A DNA stretch of 64,000 bases, from the NCBI RefSeq assembly GCF_030814695.1, contig NZ_JAUSVL010000001.1, positions 1,178,001-1,242,000 on the forward strand, given 5' to 3'. Source of the DNA: Oligosphaera ethanolica. Lineage in GTDB: Bacteria; Verrucomicrobiota; Lentisphaeria; Oligosphaerales; Oligosphaeraceae. A program made the position numbers and the translations under genes. Below the pieces are notes generated by a model that was given only the letters and a program-made list of their open reading frames with translations, searched no databases and had not been told where the DNA came from. Shown here in pieces: positions 24,035 to 33,101 of the stretch; position 1 is the first letter of the stretch; every line of letters begins with the position of its first letter.

Positions 24035-26332
24035 ATGGCACCAGCCGGCGGATTATCAGGGAGCGCGCCTTTGTCCAAACGCCACTTACTCATCTCAAGC
24101 TTGGTATTGCCAATAGTGGTCTTCCTCGGTTGCACGCTGCTGTCTTGGCGGACTCTGCACCAAGCCGAACAACTGCAACTATTCCAGGCCGACCTGGCGC
24201 ATTTGCACGGTGAAGTGCTTACCCAGGGCATCTTTCTCGACAAGCTGATCAAGGCTCGGCAACAGGGTGTTAACACCAAGGAAGCCGAAGCCCTATCGTT
24301 GATCGACGAAAGCAGCAAAACGATCAAAGACATCCTTGATCGCTGTGACGAAAACGACACTGCGACAGCCGTCCTGCAGCGGTACCAGCCGGGGCGCAAC
24401 AGCCAACTGGCTTTTCGGGAGAGCTGGGGCATCATCAGCGACGCTCGCAGCAGTATTGTCAGCGGCCGCGGTCTGAGCAACCATTACGACGTGTCCATCA
24501 GCGAGAGCCTCAAGCTGCTCTGGGACATTCAGACCATCCAGACCATCACCGGCGAGCAGATTGCGCGCGCCTTGCGCCACGGTCGGATTGGGATCTGGCT
24601 GGCAGCGCTGATCGCGCTATCAGGCCTTGGCGCCGCACTTTGGCTGTTCCACCGCAATGTCACCGGCGAAATTCGCGCCATCAGCGACCGGTTGCTGCTG
24701 GCGCCCGGTTCCCCAAAAAACCAACATCTGACGCGGGCCAGCAGCCCAAGAGAACTTGGCGCCGAACTCAACGCCCTCTTTGCACAGCTGGAAAAAGCCA
24801 ACCAGGCCAAAGACACCTTTTTTGCGACGATGAGCCACGAAATCCGTACGCCCCTCAACGGCGTCATCGGCTTCCTGGCCAACCTTGGCGAAACGCCTCT
24901 CAACCCACAGCAAAAACAGTATCTGCGCATCATCGAATCCAGTGCCAGAAGCCTCATGCATGTCATCAATGAAGTCCTGGATTACTCAAAACTAAGCAGC
25001 GGCAAACTCGAACTCGAAGAGCTTGCCTTTGACCTGCGGGCCATGGCCGACGACCGCGTCGCCTTAGCTCGCCAGCTGGCCAAACCCAAAAACCTCAAGG
25101 TCGACCTCAATATCAACGCTCCCGAGCCATTGATTGTGCGCAGCGACCCAACCCGCCTCCGCCAGGTGCTGGACAACCTCCTCAACAATGCGGTCAAATT
25201 CACCGACCACGGCAAAATATCCCTGGATATTCAGGCCCGCACGGCTGCAGACGGGCGCCTGACCCTGGACTTCACAGTCCAGGACAGCGGCGTGGGCATC
25301 CCTCTCGACCTGCAAAGCAAGCTTTTCCAACCCTACGCCCAGGCCGACAACCGGGTGTTCCGCCAGTACGGTGGCACCGGCCTCGGGCTAAGCATCTCCG
25401 CCAGCATCGTCCAGCTCCTCGGCGGCACGCTCACGGTCAAAAGCCGCCCCGGCGAAGGCTCAAGCTTTTCCTTCACCGTCACCTGCGCCGTCGCCAAGCC
25501 CGAGGAGCAGGTCCGCCTTTCTGGCCATTTCCGAGTGATTCTGCCTCGCCAGGAGCTCAAGAAGCACCTCGCGTTGCTGGTCGACGATACCGCTACCAAC
25601 CTTTTCCTGCTGGAAACCATCTGCCAAAGTGCTGGTCTGCCCTACCTGACGGCGCAAAACGGGCAGGAATCCCTCGACCTCTGTCGCAAACAGCGTTTCG
25701 ATCTTATCTTCATGGACATCCAGATGCCGGTCATGGACGGCTACACCGCCATCCGCGAAATCCGCAAACTGCCCAACAGCGGCATGACCCACATCATCGC
25801 CCTAACAGCATCTGCCTTCCAAGAAGACGTGGAAAAAGCTCTCGGTGCCGGCTCCACTGGCTTCATCCCCAAGCCGTTTGAACGCGATCAGCTCCTGCTG
25901 GCCATCGCCGACGCTCTCGGCATCAAGCCCCAACGCGAAATGCGGGAAAATCACGACTTGCTCGAAAGCGAAGAGGACAGCCAAGTGCGTCTCATGCACG
26001 ATTTTATGCGTGAACGCTACCAGATTTCGCTGGGCGAAATCAAGATGATCCTCGCCCAGACCGTCGCCGATTGGCGCATCATGCTCGACAACCTCGACAT
26101 CTACGCCAAACGCAGCAACTGGGATGACGCGCGTGCCATCCTCCATCGCCTTAAAGGCCAGCTGTCATCCATCGGCCTAACTGAGCTGTCCAGCCGCTCC
26201 GCGAGCATCATGGACACTATCGGCGCAGACGACGACGCAAAGGTCCTGGAGACCGTCCAGGAACTCATCCGCGAACTCAGCAAGATCTTCCGCGCCCTGG
26301 AGCAGGACGTAACCGTCATCAACACCAACTGA
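24035..26332 (+). CDS. Hybrid sensor histidine kinase with receiver and HPt domains
   Basis: From ATG 24035 the product is 765 residues; TTG 24071 after AGGGAG is an alternative start. Two membrane helices (about 15-40 and 190-215) frame a periplasmic sensor region of about 150 residues. The HisKA domain has the phospho-acceptor in SHEIRTPLNGVIGF. The HATPase region has DNLLNNAVKF, DSGVGI and GGTGLGLSI. The receiver domain has LVDDTATN, phospho-Asp in FMDIQMPVMDGY, and KPF. The C-terminal HPt shows HRLKGQLSSIG. A complete phosphorelay thus sits in one chain. No partner regulator is adjacent, and the signal is unknown. Confidence 0.94.
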   Translation: MAPAGGLSGSAPLSKRHLLISSLVLPIVVFLGCTLLSWRTLHQAEQLQLFQADLAHLHGEVLTQGIFLDKLIKARQQGVNTKEAEALSLIDESSKTIKDILDRCDENDTATAVLQRYQPGRNSQLAFRESWGIISDARSSIVSGRGLSNHYDVSISESLKLLWDIQTIQTITGEQIARALRHGRIGIWLAALIALSGLGAALWLFHRNVTGEIRAISDRLLLAPGSPKNQHLTRASSPRELGAELNALFAQLEKANQAKDTFFATMSHEIRTPLNGVIGFLANLGETPLNPQQKQYLRIIESSARSLMHVINEVLDYSKLSSGKLELEELAFDLRAMADDRVALARQLAKPKNLKVDLNINAPEPLIVRSDPTRLRQVLDNLLNNAVKFTDHGKISLDIQARTAADGRLTLDFTVQDSGVGIPLDLQSKLFQPYAQADNRVFRQYGGTGLGLSISASIVQLLGGTLTVKSRPGEGSSFSFTVTCAVAKPEEQVRLSGHFRVILPRQELKKHLALLVDDTATNLFLLETICQSAGLPYLTAQNGQESLDLCRKQRFDLIFMDIQMPVMDGYTAIREIRKLPNSGMTHIIALTASAFQEDVEKALGAGSTGFIPKPFERDQLLLAIADALGIKPQREMRENHDLLESEEDSQVRLMHDFMRERYQISLGEIKMILAQTVADWRIMLDNLDIYAKRSNWDDARAILHRLKGQLSSIGLTELSSRSASIMDTIGADDDAKVLETVQELIRELSKIFRALEQDVTVINTN

Positions 26333-26441
26333 GACGCTGCACACGGCCGTCTGCGGCCGCGCGACGTGCCGCACAACGGCAAAACCTGCCGCCTGAAAAA
26401 ATATGCGGCAATCTGCGGAGACAACAAAACCAATCCGCGTA

Positions 26442-27599
26442 TCAGCCCAGTCCCGCCAGCACCCTGAGCATAGCCAGCACCTCGTCATCACTCATCGCCC
26501 GAGGATTGGCCTTCATGCTGCCACTGCGACAGTGGCGGACAATGTACGCGAAATGCTCCTCCCGGAGCCCGAGCCCACGTAAATTACCCGGCACCCGCAG
26601 CTCCGTCGCCAGCGCCTCCACGGCGCGCAGCAGCGCCGCGCCGTCGGCCAGGCCGCAAGCACGGGCCAGCCGCGACCAGTCGTCACGCCGGCAATCGTAG
26701 TTCCAGCGCATGATGTGCGGGAGCAACACTGCGCAAGTAAGACCATGTGCAAGATTCAGCACGTGCCCAACCGGGTGAGCCAGGCCGTGAACCGCGCCCA
26801 GACCGCTCTGCGAAAAAGCCAGCGCGGTCAGCATGCTGCCCTCGGCCACGCGCAGCCGCGCCTCAGCGTGGCTACCGTCGGCATACGCCTGCGGCAGCCA
26901 GCGCAACAACAGAGCAACCGCGCGTTCAGCCAGCCCGCGACTCAATTCCGACGCCCCCGTGGACACGTAGGACTCCAACGCCTGTGTCAAGGCGTCCATG
27001 CCACTGTCGGCCGTCACCTGCGCCGGCAAAGCCAACGTGAAATCAGGATCAACCAGCGCCGCCGCTGGAATCATGGCCGGTGAGCGTATGGAGCCCTTGT
27101 TGTCCTTCTCGACATCGGTCAACACGGCGTTCTTGGTGATCTCCGCGCCAGTGCCTGCTGTGGTCGGCAACGCCACCAGCGGCAAGCTCCGCGCGGGCAA
27201 AGGGCGCTGCCCGCGGAAATACTCCGCCGCCGGCTGCGGCGTCGGCGCAGCCGCCAGCAGCGCGGCGGTCTTGGTCGCGTCCATCACACTACCGCCCCCT
27301 ATGGCCAAAAAAGCATTGGCACCGCAAACACGCGCCGCCGCGATGATTTCATCAACGCAACTTAGCGGCGGATCATGCGGCACGCCAATCCGCATGGCAA
27401 CCACACGCGGCCCCAAAGCCGCCAACAGATCCCGCGCCGGCTCCTGGCCATACACGCTTTGCGAACACACCAGAAAGATCCGCGGCGCCGCCGGCACGCA
27501 TAGCGCGTCGACGATTTCCACGCTCAGCCGCCGGCAGCCACAACCAAAGTGCAGCGCTGGCGGAAAATAGCTCGAATAGGCATGCAAGGTATCCGTCAT
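26442..27599 (-). CDS. Iron-containing alcohol dehydrogenase
   Basis: A 385-residue NAD(P)-dependent, probably Fe(II)-containing group III alcohol dehydrogenase. GGGSVMDATK is the nucleotide-binding motif. DSGMDALTQALESY and HGLAHPVGHVLNLAHG supply the conserved metal-site region. I use ATG 27599, six bases after GGAG, because the longer frame (to 27743) adds 48 residues atypical of the family. It reads convergently with the histidine kinase. The substrate is not predictable; fermentative alcohol or sugar-derived aldehyde reduction is likely. Confidence 0.92.
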   Translation of the reverse strand: MTDTLHAYSSYFPPALHFGCGCRRLSVEIVDALCVPAAPRIFLVCSQSVYGQEPARDLLAALGPRVVAMRIGVPHDPPLSCVDEIIAAARVCGANAFLAIGGGSVMDATKTAALLAAAPTPQPAAEYFRGQRPLPARSLPLVALPTTAGTGAEITKNAVLTDVEKDNKGSIRSPAMIPAAALVDPDFTLALPAQVTADSGMDALTQALESYVSTGASELSRGLAERAVALLLRWLPQAYADGSHAEARLRVAEGSMLTALAFSQSGLGAVHGLAHPVGHVLNLAHGLTCAVLLPHIMRWNYDCRRDDWSRLARACGLADGAALLRAVEALATELRVPGNLRGLGLREEHFAYIVRHCRSGSMKANPRAMSDDEVLAMLRVLAGLG

Positions 27600-27900
27600 C
27601 ATCATCTCCATGGTCGCGGTCAATGCAAAATCAGGCACGGCGCCCGCTGCACGACGTATAGTGGCCTTTGCTGGCCACGCCGGCTTCGCCAGGCTTTCGT
27701 TAACCGCGCAACCAGACAAGCACTCAAGCAGGCTGCGCGGCACCCGAACCGGCGCCTTCAGGGGGATGGTCCGGCAAAGGCATTTAGTGTAATGCCGGCT
27801 GGGCGATGGACAAGTAATGCGTGTACATTATCCCCCGCTAACGCAGGGACGATACGCCAGCCAGCCACCCTTTGGATTTCCATTTCAACCGAGGTGCTTC

Positions 27901-30069
27901 ATGTTTGCCAAGACGTCTTTCATCAAGGCCGATGTTCCTTTCGTTCCTAGTGACAACACCGGCTGCCACGCGCCCATGTTCAGACGGGTATTCACCGTGG
28001 ACGGCACATTCAGCAAAGCCGAAATAGCCGTCTGCGGACTGGGCATCGCCTACTACTACCTCAACGGCCAACCGATCAGCCCCGATCTCTTCACCGCGCC
28101 AGAGAGCGACTATAACAAAACCCTCTGGTACAATGTCTATGATGTCACCGCGCTACTGCAGAAGGGCCAAAACATTCTCGCAGTCATCTGCGGCAACGGC
28201 TACTATAACGAAATCTTCAAGACACCATGGAATTACAACGAGGCGCCCTGGCGCGATCACCCCAAATTCATCCTCAAACTGGCAGTCGATGGCAAGACAC
28301 TGCTCAATAGCGATGACAGTTGGCGCTGCAGCTCCGACTCGCCCATTACCTACAACCAGCTCCGCAGCGGCGAACACTTCGACGCCAGACTCTACGACCC
28401 CGCCTGGAACGGCGCCGATTTCGACGACCACCACTGGCCATACGCTATCTGCGACAGCACGCCCCCACGCGGATCTTTCCGCCGCTGCGAATGCGAGCCC
28501 ATCCGTGAATGCGGTGAATACAAAGCCCAAAAAATGATCGAGGTCAATGACGGCATCATCTTTGATATCGGCCAGAATATCTCCGGCTACGCCCGCATCC
28601 ACGTCAATCAGCAAGCCGGCGACCTCATCACCATCCGCTACGCAGAACAGATCAATGATGACAACACCCTGAACTTCAATGAAATGCTGCGCTTCTACCC
28701 GGAAAGCGTCTTCGCCTCCGACCAGCTGATTTGCCCAAGTGGCCCCTTCACCTGGTCCCCCCGCTTCGCCTACCACGGCTTCCGCTATATCAAAGTCTGC
28801 GGCCTCAAAAATCCCCGGCTCGATTCTGTCAGCGGCATTTTCGTCCACCAAGACGTCGCCGTCTGCAGCGATTTCAGCTGCTCGGACAAGATGCTCAACC
28901 GACTCTTCAGCATCGGCCAAATGGCCGTGCTGTCCAATCTCTTCTGGAAGCCCACCGACTGCCCAACCCGCGAAAAACTCGGCTGGGCCAACGACGCCCA
29001 GGCGTCCTGCGAACAGATGCTGCTCAATTTCGGCGTCGGCAAGCTCTTCCGCAAATGGCTCCAGGACATTGTCGACGCCATGCGCGAGGACGGCGCCCTG
29101 CCCGGTATCATCCCTACCAGCGGCTGGGGCTTCAAATGGGGCAACGGACCCGTTTCCGAAGGCATCCTCTTCGAAATCCCCTACCGGCTTTTCCTTGCTG
29201 AAAACGACGAGCAGCCGCTCATCAGCACCTACCCAGCCATGAAGCGCAGTCTCGACTGGTTCCGCTCGCAAAAGAATGACCAGGGCTTCCTCGAATACGG
29301 CCTCTGCGACTGGGCTGCACCCAGACCAACCAAAGTGCCACTGGGTTTCATCAACGAAGTCCTGCTAATCAAATTTCTCAAAATCGCCCGCATCGCCGCC
29401 ACCAAAGCCGGTATGGACGCAGATGCAGACGCCCTCGGCGCGGAGCTGGCGTCACAGGAACAACATTTCGCCGAGCACTTCATGCTGCCCGACGGCCGTT
29501 GCGTCGTCAACGAGCAAAGCGCCGTCGCCATGGTCATTTACCACGACCTCTATACGGAACTGGCCCCCCTGAAGGCCCAGCTGATCGAGCTCGTCGTAGC
29601 CGCCGGCTTCCACCACAACTGCGGCATGGTCGGTCTCCGCCATCTCTTTGACGCCCTCACCATCTGCGGCCTGCCCGACTACGCCTACCGCATCATCACC
29701 GCCAAAGGCTACCCCAGCTTCAGCGAGTGGCTTGACAAAGACGCCACCACCCTGTGGGAAATGTGGGATTGCCGCGCGTCGAAAAACCACCACATGTACT
29801 CGGATTTCATGGGCTGGATCGTCCGCACCCTCGGCGGCATCAATGTCGATCACGGCATCATTGTCATCCGCCCGCATTTCATTCCCCAATTGACTTGCTG
29901 CCGCTGCAGTCGCAAGAACGCCCACGGCTCAGTCAATGTGCATTGGCGGCGCTGCGACAATAACATCATCGAGCTCACTATCAGCGTGCCGCCCGACACC
30001 GCCGTCGTCTACGAGGGCAAGGCACTCCAAGCCGGGCAGCACCACTTCGCTATCAACAACCAGGCGTAA
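27901..30069 (+). CDS. GH78-like alpha-L-rhamnosidase
   Basis: A 722-residue protein starting at ATG 27901 after GAGG. There is no signal peptide, so it probably acts in the cytoplasm on imported rhamnosides. The N-terminal half is beta-sandwich (ARLYDPAWNGADFDDHHWP is typical of GH78 N-domains). The (alpha/alpha)6 catalytic domain begins about residue 320 with DCPTREKLGWANDAQA, the conserved acidic motif, and later has LWEMWDCRASKNHHMYSDF, typical of the second catalytic Glu region. Rhamnose specificity is inferred from family. It has no polysaccharide-utilisation neighbours. Confidence 0.85.
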   Translation: MFAKTSFIKADVPFVPSDNTGCHAPMFRRVFTVDGTFSKAEIAVCGLGIAYYYLNGQPISPDLFTAPESDYNKTLWYNVYDVTALLQKGQNILAVICGNGYYNEIFKTPWNYNEAPWRDHPKFILKLAVDGKTLLNSDDSWRCSSDSPITYNQLRSGEHFDARLYDPAWNGADFDDHHWPYAICDSTPPRGSFRRCECEPIRECGEYKAQKMIEVNDGIIFDIGQNISGYARIHVNQQAGDLITIRYAEQINDDNTLNFNEMLRFYPESVFASDQLICPSGPFTWSPRFAYHGFRYIKVCGLKNPRLDSVSGIFVHQDVAVCSDFSCSDKMLNRLFSIGQMAVLSNLFWKPTDCPTREKLGWANDAQASCEQMLLNFGVGKLFRKWLQDIVDAMREDGALPGIIPTSGWGFKWGNGPVSEGILFEIPYRLFLAENDEQPLISTYPAMKRSLDWFRSQKNDQGFLEYGLCDWAAPRPTKVPLGFINEVLLIKFLKIARIAATKAGMDADADALGAELASQEQHFAEHFMLPDGRCVVNEQSAVAMVIYHDLYTELAPLKAQLIELVVAAGFHHNCGMVGLRHLFDALTICGLPDYAYRIITAKGYPSFSEWLDKDATTLWEMWDCRASKNHHMYSDFMGWIVRTLGGINVDHGIIVIRPHFIPQLTCCRCSRKNAHGSVNVHWRRCDNNIIELTISVPPDTAVVYEGKALQAGQHHFAINNQA

Positions 30070-30121
30070 ACCCACCTGGACCGCTCAGAAACGCGCCGCC
30101 GCCCGGCAGCTCATGCGGAGA

Positions 30122-30143
30122 GGAGCGCTTTCCTTCGCGCTCC
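30122..30143. terminator. Hairpin between convergent GH78 and rpoN genes
   Basis: GGAGCGC and GCGCTCC form a 7-bp stem with an 8-nt loop. It lies between convergent stops, but the following T-tract is weak. Confidence 0.4.
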
Positions 30144-30155
30144 GTTCTCTTGCGC

Positions 30156-31616
30156 TCAACCGTGCACCCGGCGGAGGCTCGCGGCGGGTATGCCCTCTTC
30201 TTCACGATATTTGGCGACCGTGCGCCGGGCAACCGTCAGGCCTTCCTTGGCCAGCAACTCGGCGATCTTCTGGTCCGACAGCGGCTTGGCCTTCGCTTCT
30301 TGGGCAACCAAGGCCACGATCTTCTCCTTGACGGCGCGACTGGACAGAGCCTCGCCGTCGCTGCCCTGATAGCCCGTTGTGAAAAAATGCCGGAAGCTGA
30401 AGAGCCCATGCGGCGTCTGCACGTACTTGTTGGCGACAGCCCGGCTGATTGTCGTTTCGTGCAATTCAAGCTCCTCGGCGACCTGCTGCATGGTCAGGGG
30501 CCGGAGCTTGCCAGGCCCTTCACGCAAGAAGTCGCCCTGCATCTCCACCAGCACCCAGGCAATACGCTCAATCGTCGCTTGCCGTTCGCCAAGAGCATTC
30601 ATCAGCGTTTTTGCGCTGGCCATTTTCTCCCGTAAGAACTGCTTGACCTCCGCCGGCACGCTCGGTTCCTGCAGCATATCCACATAGCGCTGCACCAGCC
30701 CCAGACGCGGTGTCGTCCAGCGATTCATGCGAACCTGCCAGCGCCCTTCCGGCCCGAGCTCAATGACGACTTCCGGTACGATGTAGTTCACCGGCGTGGC
30801 CGCCAACGCATGTCCTGGCCGGGGATCAAGCGAGCGAATCCGCTCCGCCGCCGCCTGTATCTCACTCAAATCGGCATCCAGGCTCTTCGCCAGCTGCGGC
30901 AGGCGATTCCGAGCCAAATCGTCAAGATGCCGATCGACTATGTCCCAGGCGATGCTGCCCCGCTCACGGTTCCGTTCCAGCTGTAGCAACAGGCATTCGC
31001 GCAAATCCCGAGCGCCGATGCCGGCCGGCTCCAGGCTCTGGACAATGGCCACCGCCCGCTGCGCCTCGGCTAGGCTGACGCCCGCGCCGCGAGCGATGTC
31101 ATCATCACCGGCCTGTAGGTAGCCGGCGTCATCCAGATTACCGAGAACCTCCGTGCAGATCCGCACCCAATGCGGATCGTCCTGCACCACGTCACGCAGC
31201 TGTTCCAACAGGCGGTCTTGCAGGGTCGCTTCGCTGCTCAACGAATTGAAGAAATGCTGCCGGCGCTCCTCAGCGTCCTCGTCATAAGCCACGCCGGCCA
31301 GCGCGTCGCGAAAAAGTCCCTCGTCGCCGATCTCGCGCACGGCGTCAACCATGCTTTCATCGTACTCGGCCAGTTGCGCCGCATGCTCCTCGTTCTGACT
31401 GCCTAGCCCGCTATCTTCCAACGGATTACCAGCCAGCTGTTCCAGGCCATTGCCCGTCACTTCCAGCACGGGATTGACGTTCAATTCGCTCGTGATCCGC
31501 TGCTGCAACTCCAACGTGGCTTCCTGCAAAATTTGCAGCGCTTGCAGCTGTTGCGGGGACATGACCAGTTCCTGCCGCTGCTGAACGTTCAAATGTTGCT
31601 GGATATCCATCTGCAT
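30156..31616 (-). CDS. rpoN: RNA polymerase sigma-54 factor
   Basis: A 486-residue sigma-54. Region I is Gln/Leu-rich (QQRQELVMSPQQLQALQIL), which contacts activators. The acidic region II spans about residues 60-120. The core-binding domain and helix-turn-helix follow. The RpoN box is ARRTVAKYREE, which reads the -24 promoter element. Transcription from its promoters needs AAA+ activators, none of which are in this window. It lies 30 bp after rlmI on the same strand, so the two are probably co-transcribed. Confidence 0.96.
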   Translation of the reverse strand: MQMDIQQHLNVQQRQELVMSPQQLQALQILQEATLELQQRITSELNVNPVLEVTGNGLEQLAGNPLEDSGLGSQNEEHAAQLAEYDESMVDAVREIGDEGLFRDALAGVAYDEDAEERRQHFFNSLSSEATLQDRLLEQLRDVVQDDPHWVRICTEVLGNLDDAGYLQAGDDDIARGAGVSLAEAQRAVAIVQSLEPAGIGARDLRECLLLQLERNRERGSIAWDIVDRHLDDLARNRLPQLAKSLDADLSEIQAAAERIRSLDPRPGHALAATPVNYIVPEVVIELGPEGRWQVRMNRWTTPRLGLVQRYVDMLQEPSVPAEVKQFLREKMASAKTLMNALGERQATIERIAWVLVEMQGDFLREGPGKLRPLTMQQVAEELELHETTISRAVANKYVQTPHGLFSFRHFFTTGYQGSDGEALSSRAVKEKIVALVAQEAKAKPLSDQKIAELLAKEGLTVARRTVAKYREEEGIPAASLRRVHG

Positions 31617-31646
31617 ACAACAATGTCACTCTCTGCTTGACATGGA

Positions 31647-32837
31647 CTAGCTGAGCACCAGCTCCAAGCCGGTGAGATAATGGCCCTCCGGAAAATCCAG
31701 GGACAAGGGATGATCGGGCGCCTGGCCAAGCACCCGCACGATGCGTCCATCACGACCAGCATCGCGGGCGGCGTCACCGACGACCTTCACAAACAGCTCC
31801 GGCGTCATCGCCCCTGAGCAGGAAAAAGTCAACAGCGTCCCGCCAGGACGCAACAGCTTCGCGGCCAACAGATTGATGTCCTTATAGCCACGGCAGGCCT
31901 TGGCCAACTGCGCCTGCGTGTCCGCAAACTTCGGTGGATCAAGTATGATCACATCAAAACTCTCACGGGCGTCGCGACAACGCCGGAGAAACTGAAAGAC
32001 GTCTCCACGAACATAACGAAAACGCTCATCCGCCAGGCCATTGAGCTCGGCATTCTGCCGTGCCAGCGCCAAGGCGCTCTCCGCCGCATCAATCTGAGTA
32101 ACCCGCGCTGCACCGGCCAGCGCCGCCCGAATACCAAAACCGCCGCTGTAACAGAAACAATTCAGCACCTCGGCGGCGCCGGCATAGCAGCACCGCTCGG
32201 CCCGGTTGTCGCGCTGGTCAAGATAATAGCCGGTTTTGTGCCCCTCGCGCAAATCCGCCCATAGCCGAAGGCCGTTCTCGCGCAATTCAAGCAGCGCCGG
32301 CGGTTCCTCGCCAGCCAGCACGCCACACACAAGCGGCAGCCCCTCACGCAGCCGTGAGTCGCAATCCGAGCGCTCGTACACTCCGCGCACACCGGGCTCG
32401 GCAGACAACAACTCGGCGATGACACCTTTCCAGCGTTCAGCGCCGACGCTGCTGAACTGGCAGACGTAGTAATCGCCATAGCGGTCAACGACGCAACCCG
32501 GCAGACCATCAGCCTCGCCGTGCACCAGACGCCAGCAATTGCTCGCCGCAGCCACGCCAAGCTGCTGGCGATAGCGCCGGCAGGCAGCAAGACGCCGGCT
32601 GAAAAAATCGGCATCGATGGCCTCGTCCGCGCTGAATGTCCACGCCCGCACCCGTATTTGCGAAGCCGGCGAGTAGGCACCGCGCGCCAGCCACTGGCCA
32701 TCAGCAGCATGGATGTCAACCGTGTCCCCCGCCGCCGCCTGGCCGCTTACCCGGGCGATCGCTCCGGAAAAAACCCAGGGATGATGGCGCTGCAACGAAC
32801 GCTCTCGCCCGGGCTGTAAAATAACGTCGTTATTCAT
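31647..32837 (-). CDS. rlmI: RlmI-like 23S rRNA (cytosine-C5) methyltransferase
   Basis: A 396-residue SAM-dependent methyltransferase. An N-terminal PUA domain (about 1-75; PGRERSLQRHHPWVFSGAI) is followed by the Rossmann catalytic domain: NCFCYSGGFG binds SAM, and DPPKFA and FSCSGAM are the conserved active-site motifs of the YccW/RlmI family. E. coli RlmI makes m5C1962 of 23S rRNA; the same target is inferred. It is first in a probable two-gene unit with rpoN. Confidence 0.9.
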   Translation of the reverse strand: MNNDVILQPGRERSLQRHHPWVFSGAIARVSGQAAAGDTVDIHAADGQWLARGAYSPASQIRVRAWTFSADEAIDADFFSRRLAACRRYRQQLGVAAASNCWRLVHGEADGLPGCVVDRYGDYYVCQFSSVGAERWKGVIAELLSAEPGVRGVYERSDCDSRLREGLPLVCGVLAGEEPPALLELRENGLRLWADLREGHKTGYYLDQRDNRAERCCYAGAAEVLNCFCYSGGFGIRAALAGAARVTQIDAAESALALARQNAELNGLADERFRYVRGDVFQFLRRCRDARESFDVIILDPPKFADTQAQLAKACRGYKDINLLAAKLLRPGGTLLTFSCSGAMTPELFVKVVGDAARDAGRDGRIVRVLGQAPDHPLSLDFPEGHYLTGLELVLS

Positions 32838-33101
32838 GCAATCTCATCATCGCCGCAAGTGATATTAATGCAACTGCCATGCGTGGAATTTCCGCGCTAC
32901 TTGCAGAAAATGCTTTCCTTCTTGAGTGACCGACCATACTGCGATAATACTTCTGCCATCCGCAAACGCCACCCCAAAACTCGTGGCTGGACGGCGACCG
33001 TGCTATTGATTCTTGCATGAAAGCATATATTGTTAGTGCTTGCCTTTTTTCATACTTGAGGGTGGGAGCATCCCGCCAAAGCCAAACGCCGCTTTGGCCC
33101 C

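Noticed and set aside
32830..33018. 62-residue minus-strand frame upstream of rlmI
   Set aside because: It overlaps the rlmI start, lacks a ribosome-binding site and shows no family features.
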